From Ilyomonas sp965199845 (GTDB lineage: Bacteria > Bacteroidota > Bacteroidia > Chitinophagales > Chitinophagaceae): a DNA stretch of 64,000 bases. The DNA lies in the NCBI GenBank assembly GCA_965199845.1, contig CBDATZ010000039.1, positions 106,279 through 170,278 of the forward strand, in the 5' to 3' direction. A model generated the notes under the pieces. That model saw nothing but the letters and a program-made list of their open reading frames with translations, ran no database searches and was not told the origin of the DNA. Position 1 is the first letter of the stretch, and each line of letters begins with the position of its first letter. The position numbers were made by a program, and so were the translations under genes. Shown here piece by piece: positions 35,001 through 43,834 of this stretch.

Positions 35001-35229
35001 TGAAGTTTAAAGCATTGATTGATAAAACGGCGCCTCTTTTCGCATCAATTTCATAATAACCACTGTCATTACTGGTGGTACCATTTGTTGTTCCCTTTAC
35101 AACAATACTGGCACTGGAAACAGGTGAGCCGTCTTCACTTACGACTCTTCCGGAGACTTTTTTTGTTTGTGCAAAAGCCATGGAGCCCAACAGCAAAATA
35201 GCTGTTAGCATGAATAGAAGTTTTCTCAT
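32086..35229 (-). CDS. SusC/RagA-family TonB-linked outer-membrane transporter 1
   Basis: The 1047-residue protein starts at ATG 35229 (a TTG two codons upstream is less likely) with a Sec signal MLTAILLLGSMAFA. A CarboxypepD_reg-like domain (about 22-110) precedes the plug (LQGKVAGLQINATG, LNGAGAAALYGSQASNGALI) and a large beta-barrel ending in YYGATLSVTF. It forms the TonB-driven channel that SusD caps. The plug has the normal SusC motifs. It heads an operon with the SusD and DUF1735 genes, and no glycosidase, sulfatase or regulator is adjacent, so the substrate is unknown. Confidence 0.94.
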   Translation of the reverse strand: MRKLLFMLTAILLLGSMAFAQTKKVSGRVVSEDGSPVSSASIVVKGTTNGTTSNDSGYYEIDAKRGAVLSINALNFKSQEEVVGESSHLTIHLTGMFATIDEVIVTAGGVRTTRKQQGTASTVVKAAALTAGKAVNIAGGLQGKVAGLQINATGGGVNPSYRLVLRGQRSLTGNNQALVVLDNVIVPTSILGNLNPEDVDEINVLNGAGAAALYGSQASNGALIITTKKGKAGLTSVRIGNTTTLEDVAFFPKIQKNFGSGGTAYGIDDVGNPVYSPLENQSYGPAFDGTMRPIGSPLEDESQDSARYQYNNGHNQFWVRGITNQTDFSAQNGDEKSTFYLSGQYANVTGTTPGDKYNRTTLRANGTRKVGSKILFTYSTDYTQNRFDITSQTGSMYANMLNMPSNIDITRYKNWRTDPFANPNGYYNPWYQNPYFTKDNYRSNLRNDYLIGNVELKFTPVTGLDLIARQGISTRNYSGKNTVGAFNYTAYAESTEASSKSDITASVSDGSAYQTELLSDLLAQYNKKFSDFSLNVIAGGQWKQDQAKYVGVGATGLTIPGLFNVSTGVGTPSASESNYESRLMGLYGSVQVGYKGYLFLHATARNDWDSRLAAANRSFFYPSADLSFVASDAIQAIKQSNVISFLKIRGSISKVGQVNLGNSTDYGAYYLLPTFGSNAYGFPYGSLAGYTVGNGLVSDNLKPEITKGFEVGADINLFKDKFTSNITWFSSKTNDQTVNTSISNSTGFTNLLVNAGETYSKGLEVTAHVTPISTRNWVVTVGGNYTYLQNGVNYLSAALPRLSLSSYGTATSFAVAGQSFPVIMGYDYNRDAAGHVIVDGTTGLPTKSDTISILGNATPKNKLSLDANISFKSFHLSFLFDYRGGYKIYNGIGTELDWAGTGYRTALYNRQSFVFPNSVIADPSKPGSYITNTDVVIANGNGNNGFWSDGINRDVNSNYITSGNFWKLREVVLSYDLPVSLLSRTKFIKGATVSVQGRNLLVWLAKDNYYTDPEYSDGGSDNNGVGLNGISQTPPSRYYGATLSVTF

Positions 35230-35671
35230 GTACAATTAACTGTTTGATAAATAAAAAAAATATATAAATATGGTTAGATTAGCCTGTCAGTTAATTCTAT
35301 AATATGGCGGCAAAATAAATAGAAAATTTAAAAAAATTAATATATTATTTTTTTTAATTTATAATAATTATTCGTAATATTCTATTTAAGAAGAAAACTA
35401 CTTTACAATCATTTGCATTAAAGGATAATTTTGTATTGAACAAAATCAGTCTGATGTAAATAATTAATATTATAATTTTTTACATTCAAAACGTAATTTG
35501 TTCAAATTCAGACATTTCTGATTCGTTTTTGCATTTGAAACAGAAAATTAAATTGACATATTCATTTTACTGCTTTCATTTGTTGTTTTAAGAACAATTG
35601 ATTTTTATTTCTTAGATTGAGATAAATTATAATGATTGTATCTCTAAAAAATTTTGAAAATTCTTGCTTCT
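35230..35671. other. Intergenic region upstream of SusC 1 and the divergent secreted-protein gene
   Basis: 442 very AT-rich bases with no credible gene. The leader next to SusC 1 shares the sequence ACTGTTTGATAA (35240-35251) with the leader of SusC 2 (43501-43512), suggesting a common 5' element. No good -33/-7 promoter pair was recognised here. Confidence 0.55.
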
Positions 35672-36364
35672 ATGAAAACTTTACTTACCATATTTTGCTG
35701 CTTCTTGCTCTTAACTGCCTTTAGTCAATCTCTAACTTTTAACCAATATGAATTTCTTAAAATTGCCAACAGATCAAACGGTATTGCTATAAACAATTTT
35801 GACAATCAATATAATGATATATCCGGATCATCTTATTTTGCTGATAATTGGCTTACCGGGCAAGCAATTATGTCGACAGGTAAAATTTATAATAATCTCC
35901 GGCTAAAGATTAACTTATATCAAAACAAAATTTATCTTAACCAAAATGATACGATATATGATATTTCGGATGTGCAACAACTAAAACAAATTGTATTGTT
36001 TCCTTCAGGTGATACAACTCAGAAAGCTGTATTTTCCAGTTCTCTTCTTCTTGATGGAAAACATCAACTTTTACAAATATTAGATAGCGGTAAAGTAACT
36101 TTTGTGAAACAGGATAGCAGAGATTTAGATGAAGCGCAAACAGGTGTGAATACAGCGAAAGAAAAAATGTTTACTCAAAAAGTAAAATATTTTATTCTGA
36201 AAGACAATGGTAGCAGCGAAGTAAAGATGTCTAAGAAAAGTTTAGAAAAAGCTTTTTCCGAACAGGAATGGAATGCCATATTATCCTATTCAAATGAGAA
36301 AAAGTTGTCGTTAAATAATGAAAATGATGTGGCAAAAGCAATTCATTATCTCAATAATATATAG
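35672..36364 (+). CDS. Exported protein of unknown function between SusCD operons
   Basis: Starting at ATG 35672 the 230-residue protein has a Sec signal (LLTIFCCFLLLTAFSQ). The rest is beta-rich at first (LYQNKIYLNQNDTIYDISD) and helical at the end (KKSLEKAFSEQEWNAILS). Tyr, Asn and Lys are frequent and no catalytic pattern is visible. No family is recognised. It is convergent with the TlpA-like gene, with only six bases between their stops. Being located between two SusCD operons, a link with them is possible but not shown. Confidence 0.7.
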   Translation: MKTLLTIFCCFLLLTAFSQSLTFNQYEFLKIANRSNGIAINNFDNQYNDISGSSYFADNWLTGQAIMSTGKIYNNLRLKINLYQNKIYLNQNDTIYDISDVQQLKQIVLFPSGDTTQKAVFSSSLLLDGKHQLLQILDSGKVTFVKQDSRDLDEAQTGVNTAKEKMFTQKVKYFILKDNGSSEVKMSKKSLEKAFSEQEWNAILSYSNEKKLSLNNENDVAKAIHYLNNI

Positions 36365-36370
36365 AAATGG

Positions 36371-37483
36371 TTATTTTATTTTTCTGTTTACAAACTCAAC
36401 CAGCGAATCTGCTTTAATCGCTTTTCCAATAATAATACCGTTAGGATCTACCAAAAAGTTCATAGGAATACTATCGAATTTTAAAGTATTTACTGTTTTT
36501 CCCTGCCACATATTTGTATCAATCAACTGCGTCCAGTTCAAATTTTCCGATTTGATAATTGACTTTATAGATTGTAAATCATCGTCTAAAGCAACACTTA
36601 CTATTTCTATTTTATTCTTAGAAGATTGATATAATAACTTTTTATAGTGATTATAAATCTGGCAGTTGCGACACCAACCTGACCAAAAATCTATCAGATA
36701 ATATTTGTTATTTAAAGATGCTGTTGAAAAAGTAATGTTATTAATATCAGGCAAACTTATAAATGGCAGCTTATCTCCTACTTCAAATTCAGTTGAATAA
36801 ATATCAATTAATCGTTCGCCTTCATCATATAAAGTCTTTACACTTTTACTTTCAGGAAATCGTTTTCTTGCTGAAGTAAGTAAAGCTTGCATCTCTGTAA
36901 AGTTTTCCTGATTAAATAAAATATAATTATAAACAGATAAAAAAGCGGCTGCATTTGTTACCGTATCTGCATATTTTTTATACCTGTTGTTTACTATTGT
37001 ATTTAACGAATCGAACAAACGTTTAGATGAATTTTCCAGCGTTTTACCACTTTTATTTCCGGCTGATGTTTTTAAAATATTTGCCCAAACTGCGCTTGAA
37101 TCTATTAATACCTTTTGGCCTTGCATAAAATTCATTAATGAAAGAGTTGCATCTGAACCTGATATCTGAACTCGCCCGTTTATATTATTTGCAGTTATGT
37201 AAATATCTTTCGCATCGGGAATGACGTAAAATTCCTTATGACTTTTAGATATTCTGATTTTATACTGACGATCCGTTTCGTGTAGGGATGTTTTAAAAAG
37301 AATTTCTTTTGCCCCGTTAGTAATATACTGCGAATCTAATATCAATTCCTTTTCTTTAAAATAAGGCACTTTTATTAAATATGCCATTAAACCTCTGGCT
37401 GAATTTGCTTTAAAATGAATAGTACAGTCCGGGCGGGAATTGCAACCGGAAAAGATAAACAAAAATAAAAAGTAGCGAATCAT
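36371..37483 (-). CDS. TlpA/ResA-like thioredoxin-fold lipoprotein
   Basis: The 370-residue protein begins with a short lipoprotein signal whose lipobox is FSGC (Cys14). A DUF4369-like beta domain (about 20-110) is followed by a helical linker, and a thioredoxin fold (about 233-365) with the redox pair Cys271-Cys274 in FWSGWCRNC, then VSVALDDD and PMNFLVDPNGIIIGK with the cis-Pro. Such proteins reduce or oxidise cysteines of exported proteins or cytochromes in the periplasm. It is common in Bacteroidota near TonB receptor genes. It is convergent with 35672-36364 and lies between SusCD operons 1 and 2. Confidence 0.9.
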   Translation of the reverse strand: MIRYFLFLFIFSGCNSRPDCTIHFKANSARGLMAYLIKVPYFKEKELILDSQYITNGAKEILFKTSLHETDRQYKIRISKSHKEFYVIPDAKDIYITANNINGRVQISGSDATLSLMNFMQGQKVLIDSSAVWANILKTSAGNKSGKTLENSSKRLFDSLNTIVNNRYKKYADTVTNAAAFLSVYNYILFNQENFTEMQALLTSARKRFPESKSVKTLYDEGERLIDIYSTEFEVGDKLPFISLPDINNITFSTASLNNKYYLIDFWSGWCRNCQIYNHYKKLLYQSSKNKIEIVSVALDDDLQSIKSIIKSENLNWTQLIDTNMWQGKTVNTLKFDSIPMNFLVDPNGIIIGKAIKADSLVEFVNRKIK

Positions 37484-37512
37484 AATAAATACTTGTTGCT
37501 GTACGCAGGCAC

Positions 37513-37550
37513 AAAATAAAAACTCCTGCCATGGCAGGAGTTTTTATTTT
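37513..37550 (-). terminator. Perfect 38-bp palindromic terminator ending SusCD operon 2
   Basis: A fully self-complementary 38-base sequence (37513-37550) has an ACTCCTGCCATGGCAGGAGT core and A/T-rich ends. It follows the stop of the DUF1735 gene at 37778 in the minus direction by about 230 bases and precedes the TlpA-like gene. Confidence 0.8.
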
Positions 37551-37777
37551 TTTCAGGAGTCGTTATGAATTTGAGATTATAAAGTAATAAGAAAGATGAT
37601 TACTTAAATTACTTCTGTTAGACATTTTTATTCTTTTGGAATTTCCATTCGGAACAGTCAGCCGGATTAATTGTTTTTGTGTTCCTGTAAATATGGTTAT
37701 TTATAAGTAATACAGCTTTTTACTTTCCCTCTAAATAACACATCTCACTACTGATATACAAAGTTTTTTAAACCTTC

Positions 37778-38686
37778 TTATTGACGAGTCCATTTTTCAT
37801 AAATCTGGCGCGTATATCCGGTTTGATCTGACGCTCCGGATTGATATCCGTAATGCATCCAAAAAATCTTTTTATCTGGATCGTAAGTATTATTATAAAT
37901 ATCACTCGTGTAAGGCGGTCCGGGATAAGTACTAACTCCTGTTGGATTATCTATTGTCATAAAACCAGACTGAGGCGCAGCTGGTGTGCCGCCTGCTGCC
38001 TCATAGTTTATTAATTTGTTTGACGGATCTACATCAAAATCAAAATAATAACCTGCCAAATCAGAATGTTCAGCTTCACAACGAATTGCGCTTAATGTAT
38101 AAATATGCTTTGTTTTGGCTATCGCTCTTGGTGAGCTAGGATGTACAAAGTAACCTTTCACAGCGTAATCGGCATCGTACTGGTTTTGTATTGTTATAAT
38201 TAAAACCAGGTTTTGCTGCCCTTCCTGAATATAGCTTGTACTGCCGCTAACTGAAGAAATTTTTACACCAACAGCATAGACAAACTCACCAATATCATTA
38301 TATAAACCCGTAATGTTTACCGGCATAGCAGCGGAACCGGAATCGCCACTGATATTTATTTCTGATGGTACCGTATAATATCCAACGGGTGCTTTTGGAA
38401 TATCGGTTCCGTTAGCGTCATTATATGCAGTTACCAAAGATGAATCTTCAACAACAGATACTTTTGCCGAACCGGAGCCGCCAGATAAATATGCTTTTAA
38501 CGCGTAGTTTATTTGACCGGCATCGGGCGCTGCATATACAGGCTGGCCATCAATAAAAGTTTCTCCGAAACCAACACCCTGCTTTGCCCCGGCTTTCGCC
38601 ACATCAAGCCAATTCTCTTGCTTTTCGCAGCTTGTTATAATTAAAATGATACCTATAAAAAAGCTGGTTGCTTTTACAAATTTCAT
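37778..38686 (-). CDS. DUF1735-type surface lipoprotein of SusCD system 2
   Basis: The 302-residue protein has a lipoprotein signal ending in TSC and a DUF1735-like domain (about 45-170) with SSLVTAYNDANGTDIPKAP, plus a second beta-rich module. The last third has many aromatic and glycine residues (TPAAPQSGFMTIDN, FWMHYGYQSGAS), as in surface ligand-binding domains. It lies 22 bases after the SusD gene and completes the second operon. A role as surface accessory binder of the imported nutrient is inferred from position only. Confidence 0.82.
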   Translation of the reverse strand: MKFVKATSFFIGIILIITSCEKQENWLDVAKAGAKQGVGFGETFIDGQPVYAAPDAGQINYALKAYLSGGSGSAKVSVVEDSSLVTAYNDANGTDIPKAPVGYYTVPSEINISGDSGSAAMPVNITGLYNDIGEFVYAVGVKISSVSGSTSYIQEGQQNLVLIITIQNQYDADYAVKGYFVHPSSPRAIAKTKHIYTLSAIRCEAEHSDLAGYYFDFDVDPSNKLINYEAAGGTPAAPQSGFMTIDNPTGVSTYPGPPYTSDIYNNTYDPDKKIFWMHYGYQSGASDQTGYTRQIYEKWTRQ

Positions 38687-38708
38687 GATTACTAATTTTA
38701 ATTGTTAC

Positions 38709-40256
38709 TTATTTATCCCACCAAAGCGGAGCGTAAATGGAGTTTGTACCATCCGAACCTGTATATTGTGCAGCCGAAGTGGCTACATTAGATGGATTTA
38801 AGCTAAATTCAGTCTGACTATAAGAAATGCGTAGCGGTATAGCAGATTGACCAGAAGCTGGTGTTAGTTCTGGATAACCGGTTCTTCTCCAGTCAGCCCA
38901 AGCCATCCAGCCTTTCGGATAATGTGCAATCCATTCCTGCGTAGCAATTTTTTCATAATCATTTGCATCATTGGTTAGTGCTATTCCATCCTGAGCAACA
39001 TAAGCATCATAATCTTCACCATTCAGTTCACCTCCCCCAAAAGCATCTGATATTGTTCCGGCATATACATCCCACTGTTTATAGCTTTCTTTTATGCCGG
39101 TTAGATATAAGTCTTCGATAGACTCTGTTGTCCAGCCAAGAAAAGCAGCTTCAGCTCTTGCCAAATAAATTTCTGCGCTTGATAATATTACTAGAGGAGC
39201 CGTTTCTGCCCCCCAATTAATTCCGTCAGCAAATATGCCGCTGCCACCAATTCTTGCCCAACCAGGTGTTGAGTTATTAAAATCGATTGCCGCATCACGT
39301 GTTAAACCGTAAGGAAAGCCTGTGGTTGTTGTAGCGTAAGCATATACACGATCATCGCTTGTATTTCCCATAAAATCTATTAATACATCACTTACAGCAT
39401 AGTCTTTACGGCTGGTGATATTATAATAATTGTAAATCGGACTTGGAAAGTTGCCACCAGGATAATTTTCAGTTACATTATCACCTTCTTCCAGCACGCC
39501 GCCCGGTGCAGCTAAAGCCGCCAGGAACTGTTGTTTGCCTAAATCCGGATTTACTTTACTTAACCGCAAAGCCATTAAGGCTCTTGCAGAGTTAGCAAAT
39601 TGTTGCCACTTTTTGATTTGTGTAGACGCTGATGTCGGGCTAAATAATATATCACCTTTAACTACATCATCATCCAAACCAGGAACCTGAAACTGATTTA
39701 CAGCACCATCCATTTCCGCAAATAAACTATCATAAACCTCTTGTTGCGAAGTATAAGGAATAATACCATTGTTGGTAAATACACCTTTGTAAGGAATATC
39801 GCCGTAGGAGTCTGTCAAAAACCAAAATATGTATGCTTTTAATATACGGGCAATAGCTATTTGATTTTCGTTTGGTCCGTAGGCAGCTGCAGAAGTTGCT
39901 GTTTCAGAATTTGTATTGTAATCAATAATTACCTGCAAATCTTTTATTGCACCTGCGTAATATCCATCCCAGCTAGAATTGGTTTTCTGGTATCTTGAAA
40001 CTTCCGTGTACTGTGTTTCTGAATAAAGCTGACTGTAAAGCGCGCCGGTTGTAGAAATGCCACCTGCATCAAAAGCATACGTCGCACCGAAATTTACCAA
40101 TGTGTTTGTGAGCAATCCTGCCGGGTAAGGATCCTGCGCTGCGTTGGGATCACTGTTCAAACTACCGAAATCATCAATTTTAGAACATGATGAAACAGCG
40201 AGAAGTGAGATTGCAGAAAAGATGAATAAGAATATTTTTAAATGATTACAAATCAT
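38709..40256 (-). CDS. SusD/RagB-family nutrient-binding lipoprotein 2
   Basis: The start ATG 40256 was preferred: it gives a lipoprotein signal with LAVSSC (about 21-26), while an ATG at 40286 would overlap the SusC gene. About 515 residues follow the SusD-like_2 pattern: LNSDPNAAQDPYPAGLL, GDIPYKGVFTNNG, and the C-terminal IPLRISYSQTEFSLNPSNVA. It closes the SusC 2 channel over its ligand. It lies ten bases after the SusC 2 stop and 22 before the DUF1735 gene. Sequence similarity to the other two SusD proteins is limited to the N- and C-terminal signatures, so ligands likely differ. Confidence 0.9.
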   Translation of the reverse strand: MICNHLKIFLFIFSAISLLAVSSCSKIDDFGSLNSDPNAAQDPYPAGLLTNTLVNFGATYAFDAGGISTTGALYSQLYSETQYTEVSRYQKTNSSWDGYYAGAIKDLQVIIDYNTNSETATSAAAYGPNENQIAIARILKAYIFWFLTDSYGDIPYKGVFTNNGIIPYTSQQEVYDSLFAEMDGAVNQFQVPGLDDDVVKGDILFSPTSASTQIKKWQQFANSARALMALRLSKVNPDLGKQQFLAALAAPGGVLEEGDNVTENYPGGNFPSPIYNYYNITSRKDYAVSDVLIDFMGNTSDDRVYAYATTTTGFPYGLTRDAAIDFNNSTPGWARIGGSGIFADGINWGAETAPLVILSSAEIYLARAEAAFLGWTTESIEDLYLTGIKESYKQWDVYAGTISDAFGGGELNGEDYDAYVAQDGIALTNDANDYEKIATQEWIAHYPKGWMAWADWRRTGYPELTPASGQSAIPLRISYSQTEFSLNPSNVATSAAQYTGSDGTNSIYAPLWWDK

Positions 40257-40266
40257 TATATAATTT

Positions 40267-43200
40267 TTAAAAATTAAATTTAACATTGAAACCTAAAGAA
40301 CGCACTGGCGGCAATTGACCATCTTCACCATAAGCATTTGAGATTTCGGATGGATCAAAATTCTTTGATGCACTATAGATAAGCCATGGATTGCGGGCAA
40401 CAACTGATAAAGTTATTCTTTTGATAGCCCCGTTAAACAAGTTAATTTTTTCGGTAGGAATTGTGTAGCCTAAACTTACTTCGCGAAGTTTTATGTAAGA
40501 TAACTTATGAACGAACGGTTCCATTACACTTGTAAACTGGTGGAAATATGTGTATCCATCTACATACATATCTACCGGTGTTTTATTGTCTGTAGAACTT
40601 ACACCTACTACATGTACACCACCACCATCAGATAAAGCATCTCTTACGTTTGAACCTCTGTCATTCTGCGAAGCTGTTTCTTCAAGTAAACCTGAATAGT
40701 ATCCCCACATTTCTGTTAACGAATAAAAATGTCCGCCAAACTGGTAATCTAAACTTGCGTTTAAAGAAAAGTTTTTATATTGTAGTAAGCTTTGCAAACC
40801 ACCTGTCAGTTTTGGCACAATGCTGCCCCATTCTTTATTTGGATCACCCTGAACATACAAACCTGTGGTTGGATCAATTACAGCAGCACCGGCATCATTT
40901 CTAACCATACCGCCGCCTATTAACTGACCCCAATCCTGGTTTAAAACCTGGTAGGCAGATGCCTGGTAAAATCCTCCGAAGCTTGCACCTACAAAAGAGG
41001 ATGGTTGAATTCTGTCAGTTCCTTCTATAATTTTCGTAACCGGATTTTTGATCAGATAACCTAATGATTTGGTTACCGTCCAGGAAAAATTTTTATTGCT
41101 TACAATTTTTGCATCAAAAACAAATTCTAACCCTTGTTTCTTAACTGTTGCTGCATTAATGGTGCTGGCGGTGAAACCACTTTGTCCCGGCAACTGAATA
41201 GTAACCGGTTGGTCACCGATGGTTTCGTTATAATAGTTTGCAGTTAAACCAATACGACTCTTTAAAAAGCGAAGTTCAACACCAGCTTCATAACTGGTAA
41301 TTAAAGCACCGGCTAAATCATTTGCCGGAATGGTATTGCTTGTACTTTGCAATACATTTCCATTGAATTTATTTGAGTTAATTGGATAGCTAAAATTAAC
41401 AGCATAAATATCCAATGTAAGTGGTTTTTTACCCCAGCTTCCATAAACTTTTGCAAAAGACAACCACGGTAATGCACCTTTTGTAAACTCGCTTGGAATG
41501 AATGCGAAACCAGCTGATGGGTAAAATAATCCGTTATTACCAACAGGAAGTGTTGAGGCATAATCCTGGCGAAGTGCCCAGGAAGCGCTTATGAATTTCT
41601 TATATTCAAAATCACCACTTGCAAAGTAAGAATTGATTCTCTGACCTAACCTGCTGTTAGTTACAGTTGGATTTGATGCTGAATTAGCTAATGAATACAA
41701 ATCGTTAATGATCAAGCCATTAACAGTAGCATTATCTAAATCTCTTCTTAAATAAGTAAAGATGTTACCACCCGCTAAAACATTTACACCAAAATCGTTA
41801 TTAAAGAAACGATTGTTATAAGTTGCTATTAATTCATAATTGATTTCATTTTGATAGCGCTGACCTGTACCATAAGAAGCCTTCAAACCAGTTTGCGCGC
41901 CACTTGATTGTATGATAGAACGAGTAATGTTTTCGTAATAATAATCTGATTGATCTTTACGAATTGTTCCTCTTACATTAAAATGAGGACTAAATTTGAA
42001 GTTTAAATATACATCACCAAACAATCTGTCGCTTCTCTTATCAAGATTGATATTATCTTGGTAACTGTAGAAATTGTACCAATAATTGCCTGAATAGAAA
42101 GCAGCCGGATTGCCTGGATCGTAAGCCGCCGGGTTACTAGCCCAGTTCCAGCTGGCCAACGTTCCGGCTGGTGTTCTTAAATTTCTCAATTCTTTCATAA
42201 TACCCATATCAAGGTCTCTGTGGTTCCACTGACCAAAGTTCCCTGCGCTTTGGTTGGCATAACCATCATCATATTCACCCAATAGTTTCTGAGTATTATA
42301 GTTAAGATCAACTCCGGCACTAATAACTTTATTAATATCAATACTTGTAGAAGTTGACAATATATTGCGAACGGAACTACTACTTGGTATTAATCCCTTA
42401 ATATCAATATGAGAATAGGAAATTCGGGTACTGTAACCTTTTCCGGAACTATAAAAATTTAAACTTGTGTTTGCATTAACACCTGTACGCCAGAAGTCGC
42501 GGATATTATCTGGTTGCGGTGTAAGGCTTGCGGTTTTAAATGAATATTGTGAACCCGGAACCCAGGCATACCAAGGTATATATTCCTGACCTTGCATTTT
42601 AGGTCCCCAGCTTGCATCATCTGTATAGTCCGGATAAGCCTTACCATCCAATGCTTTCCATTCTTCAGGCATACCTTCTTCCCATGTAAACGGAATTAGG
42701 TTGGCTGAACCACCACCGGCAAATGAATTTTGTAATTTTGGCAACTTAGATACTTTATCAAAAGTAACACCCTGGTTTACATCAATGCTGGTTTGTCCTT
42801 TCGTTGCTTTTAAAGTTGTAATTACAATAGCTCCACTAATAGCTCTTGAACCAAAAAGCGCAGTTGCATTTGCACCTTTTAAAACGTTGATACTTTCAAT
42901 TGTATTCGGGTCAATATCATAAGAGTCATTTATGATAGTACCATCTACAACGTAGATAGGATTCACATCACCTGATAATAAAGAACCACCTCTGATACGC
43001 GTAAAAGTTTGACTATTCAGTTTTGTACCCGATTGTGAGCGAAATTGAACACCTGCAACTTTTCCTGCTAAAGCATCATTAACGTTGGTTTGCGGAATCA
43101 GGTTTAATGATTCGCTGGTAACTACCTGAGCACTGAAAGGAGTGGTACGTTGCTCTCTTTTTACACCAAATGCAGTTGTTACCACAACTTCCGATAAACT

Positions 43201-43494
43201 GTTACCTACTCCGCTTAAAGTGACAGACAAATTGCTCTGATTACCTACCGTAACTTCTGTAGATCCATAATTAATTTCAGATATTACCAGAACATCTCCG
43301 GTATTAGCCAAAATAGAAAAAATACCTTCAGAAGAACCTGTGGTTCCTTTTCCGGTACCTTTTACTTGGACAGATACACCTGAAACAGGTTTGCCGGTAC
43401 TATCTATTACTTTCCCCGTAATCGTTCGGGATTGCGCATGGGCTGCAAAAATAAACAGCATCAACACTGTTAACAGTGTTAAAGTTTTTCTCAT
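40267..43494 (-). CDS. SusC/RagA-family TonB-linked outer-membrane transporter 2
   Basis: The 1075-residue protein has a Sec signal (TLLTVLMLFIFAAHAQ), a CarboxypepD_reg-like domain (about 24-110: TGKVIDSTGKPVSGVSVQVK), the plug (DALAGKVAGVQFRSQSG; NVLKGANATALFGSRAISG) and a barrel ending in GFNVKFNF. Its signal peptide and first domain are close to those of SusC 3 at 46364-49570, suggesting a duplication or gene conversion. A well-matched promoter lies upstream at 43568-43599. Substrate unknown. Confidence 0.94.
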   Translation of the reverse strand: MRKTLTLLTVLMLFIFAAHAQSRTITGKVIDSTGKPVSGVSVQVKGTGKGTTGSSEGIFSILANTGDVLVISEINYGSTEVTVGNQSNLSVTLSGVGNSLSEVVVTTAFGVKREQRTTPFSAQVVTSESLNLIPQTNVNDALAGKVAGVQFRSQSGTKLNSQTFTRIRGGSLLSGDVNPIYVVDGTIINDSYDIDPNTIESINVLKGANATALFGSRAISGAIVITTLKATKGQTSIDVNQGVTFDKVSKLPKLQNSFAGGGSANLIPFTWEEGMPEEWKALDGKAYPDYTDDASWGPKMQGQEYIPWYAWVPGSQYSFKTASLTPQPDNIRDFWRTGVNANTSLNFYSSGKGYSTRISYSHIDIKGLIPSSSSVRNILSTSTSIDINKVISAGVDLNYNTQKLLGEYDDGYANQSAGNFGQWNHRDLDMGIMKELRNLRTPAGTLASWNWASNPAAYDPGNPAAFYSGNYWYNFYSYQDNINLDKRSDRLFGDVYLNFKFSPHFNVRGTIRKDQSDYYYENITRSIIQSSGAQTGLKASYGTGQRYQNEINYELIATYNNRFFNNDFGVNVLAGGNIFTYLRRDLDNATVNGLIINDLYSLANSASNPTVTNSRLGQRINSYFASGDFEYKKFISASWALRQDYASTLPVGNNGLFYPSAGFAFIPSEFTKGALPWLSFAKVYGSWGKKPLTLDIYAVNFSYPINSNKFNGNVLQSTSNTIPANDLAGALITSYEAGVELRFLKSRIGLTANYYNETIGDQPVTIQLPGQSGFTASTINAATVKKQGLEFVFDAKIVSNKNFSWTVTKSLGYLIKNPVTKIIEGTDRIQPSSFVGASFGGFYQASAYQVLNQDWGQLIGGGMVRNDAGAAVIDPTTGLYVQGDPNKEWGSIVPKLTGGLQSLLQYKNFSLNASLDYQFGGHFYSLTEMWGYYSGLLEETASQNDRGSNVRDALSDGGGVHVVGVSSTDNKTPVDMYVDGYTYFHQFTSVMEPFVHKLSYIKLREVSLGYTIPTEKINLFNGAIKRITLSVVARNPWLIYSASKNFDPSEISNAYGEDGQLPPVRSLGFNVKFNF

Positions 43495-43567
43495 GTACGT
43501 ACTGTTTGATAATTAAAAAAAATTGTAAGAGTTATTGTTGTTTGGCCGTCTTCTCATGTAAATTAAG

Positions 43568-43599
43568 CAAACATAAAGTTAAATTACACAAAATACAAA
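43568..43599 (-). promoter_or_regulatory. Bacteroidota-type promoter of SusCD operon 2
   Basis: Read on the minus strand, TTTG (43599-43596) and TATGTTTG (43575-43568) match the -33 and -7 elements exactly with a 20-base spacer. The SusC 2 start codon lies about 70 bases downstream. Confidence 0.75.
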
Positions 43600-43691
43600 A
43601 GCATTTTAGGTAAACTTAATTTTTGTTTAGGTAATAGCCGTAAAGAATTTTAAATCAATATAATAAGCAGGTCAATTTGATTTTATTCATC

Positions 43692-43745
43692 TTATCACTA
43701 AAAGCCCCTTGCTCCAAATTTGGAGCAAGGGGCTTTTAGTGATAA
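43692..43745 (-). terminator. Perfect 54-bp palindromic terminator ending SusCD operon 3
   Basis: All 54 bases (43692-43745) pair with themselves about a CCAAATTTGG centre. It follows the stop of the DUF1735 gene at 43835 by 90 bases in the minus direction. It is unusually long and exact for a terminator. Confidence 0.85.
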
Positions 43746-43834
43746 AATTAGAGGCAGTATTTAGTGTACCGTAATAAATTTTAAAATAAAGTTGAGTTGC
43801 TAATTCAATTTAAATAGATTACTAATTGTACATG

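Larger units (their letters stand above)
43495..43834. other. Intergenic region between SusCD operons 2 and 3
   Basis: 340 AT-rich bases hold the SusC 2 promoter (43568-43599), the leader element ACTGTTTGATAA (43501-43512) and a 54-base palindromic terminator of operon 3 (43692-43745). No credible gene is present. Confidence 0.6.

Noticed and set aside
36371..37483. The TlpA-like protein as a direct part of SusCD operon 1 or 2
   Set aside because: It is separated from operon 2 by a palindromic terminator and from operon 1 by a convergent gene, so cotranscription is unlikely.
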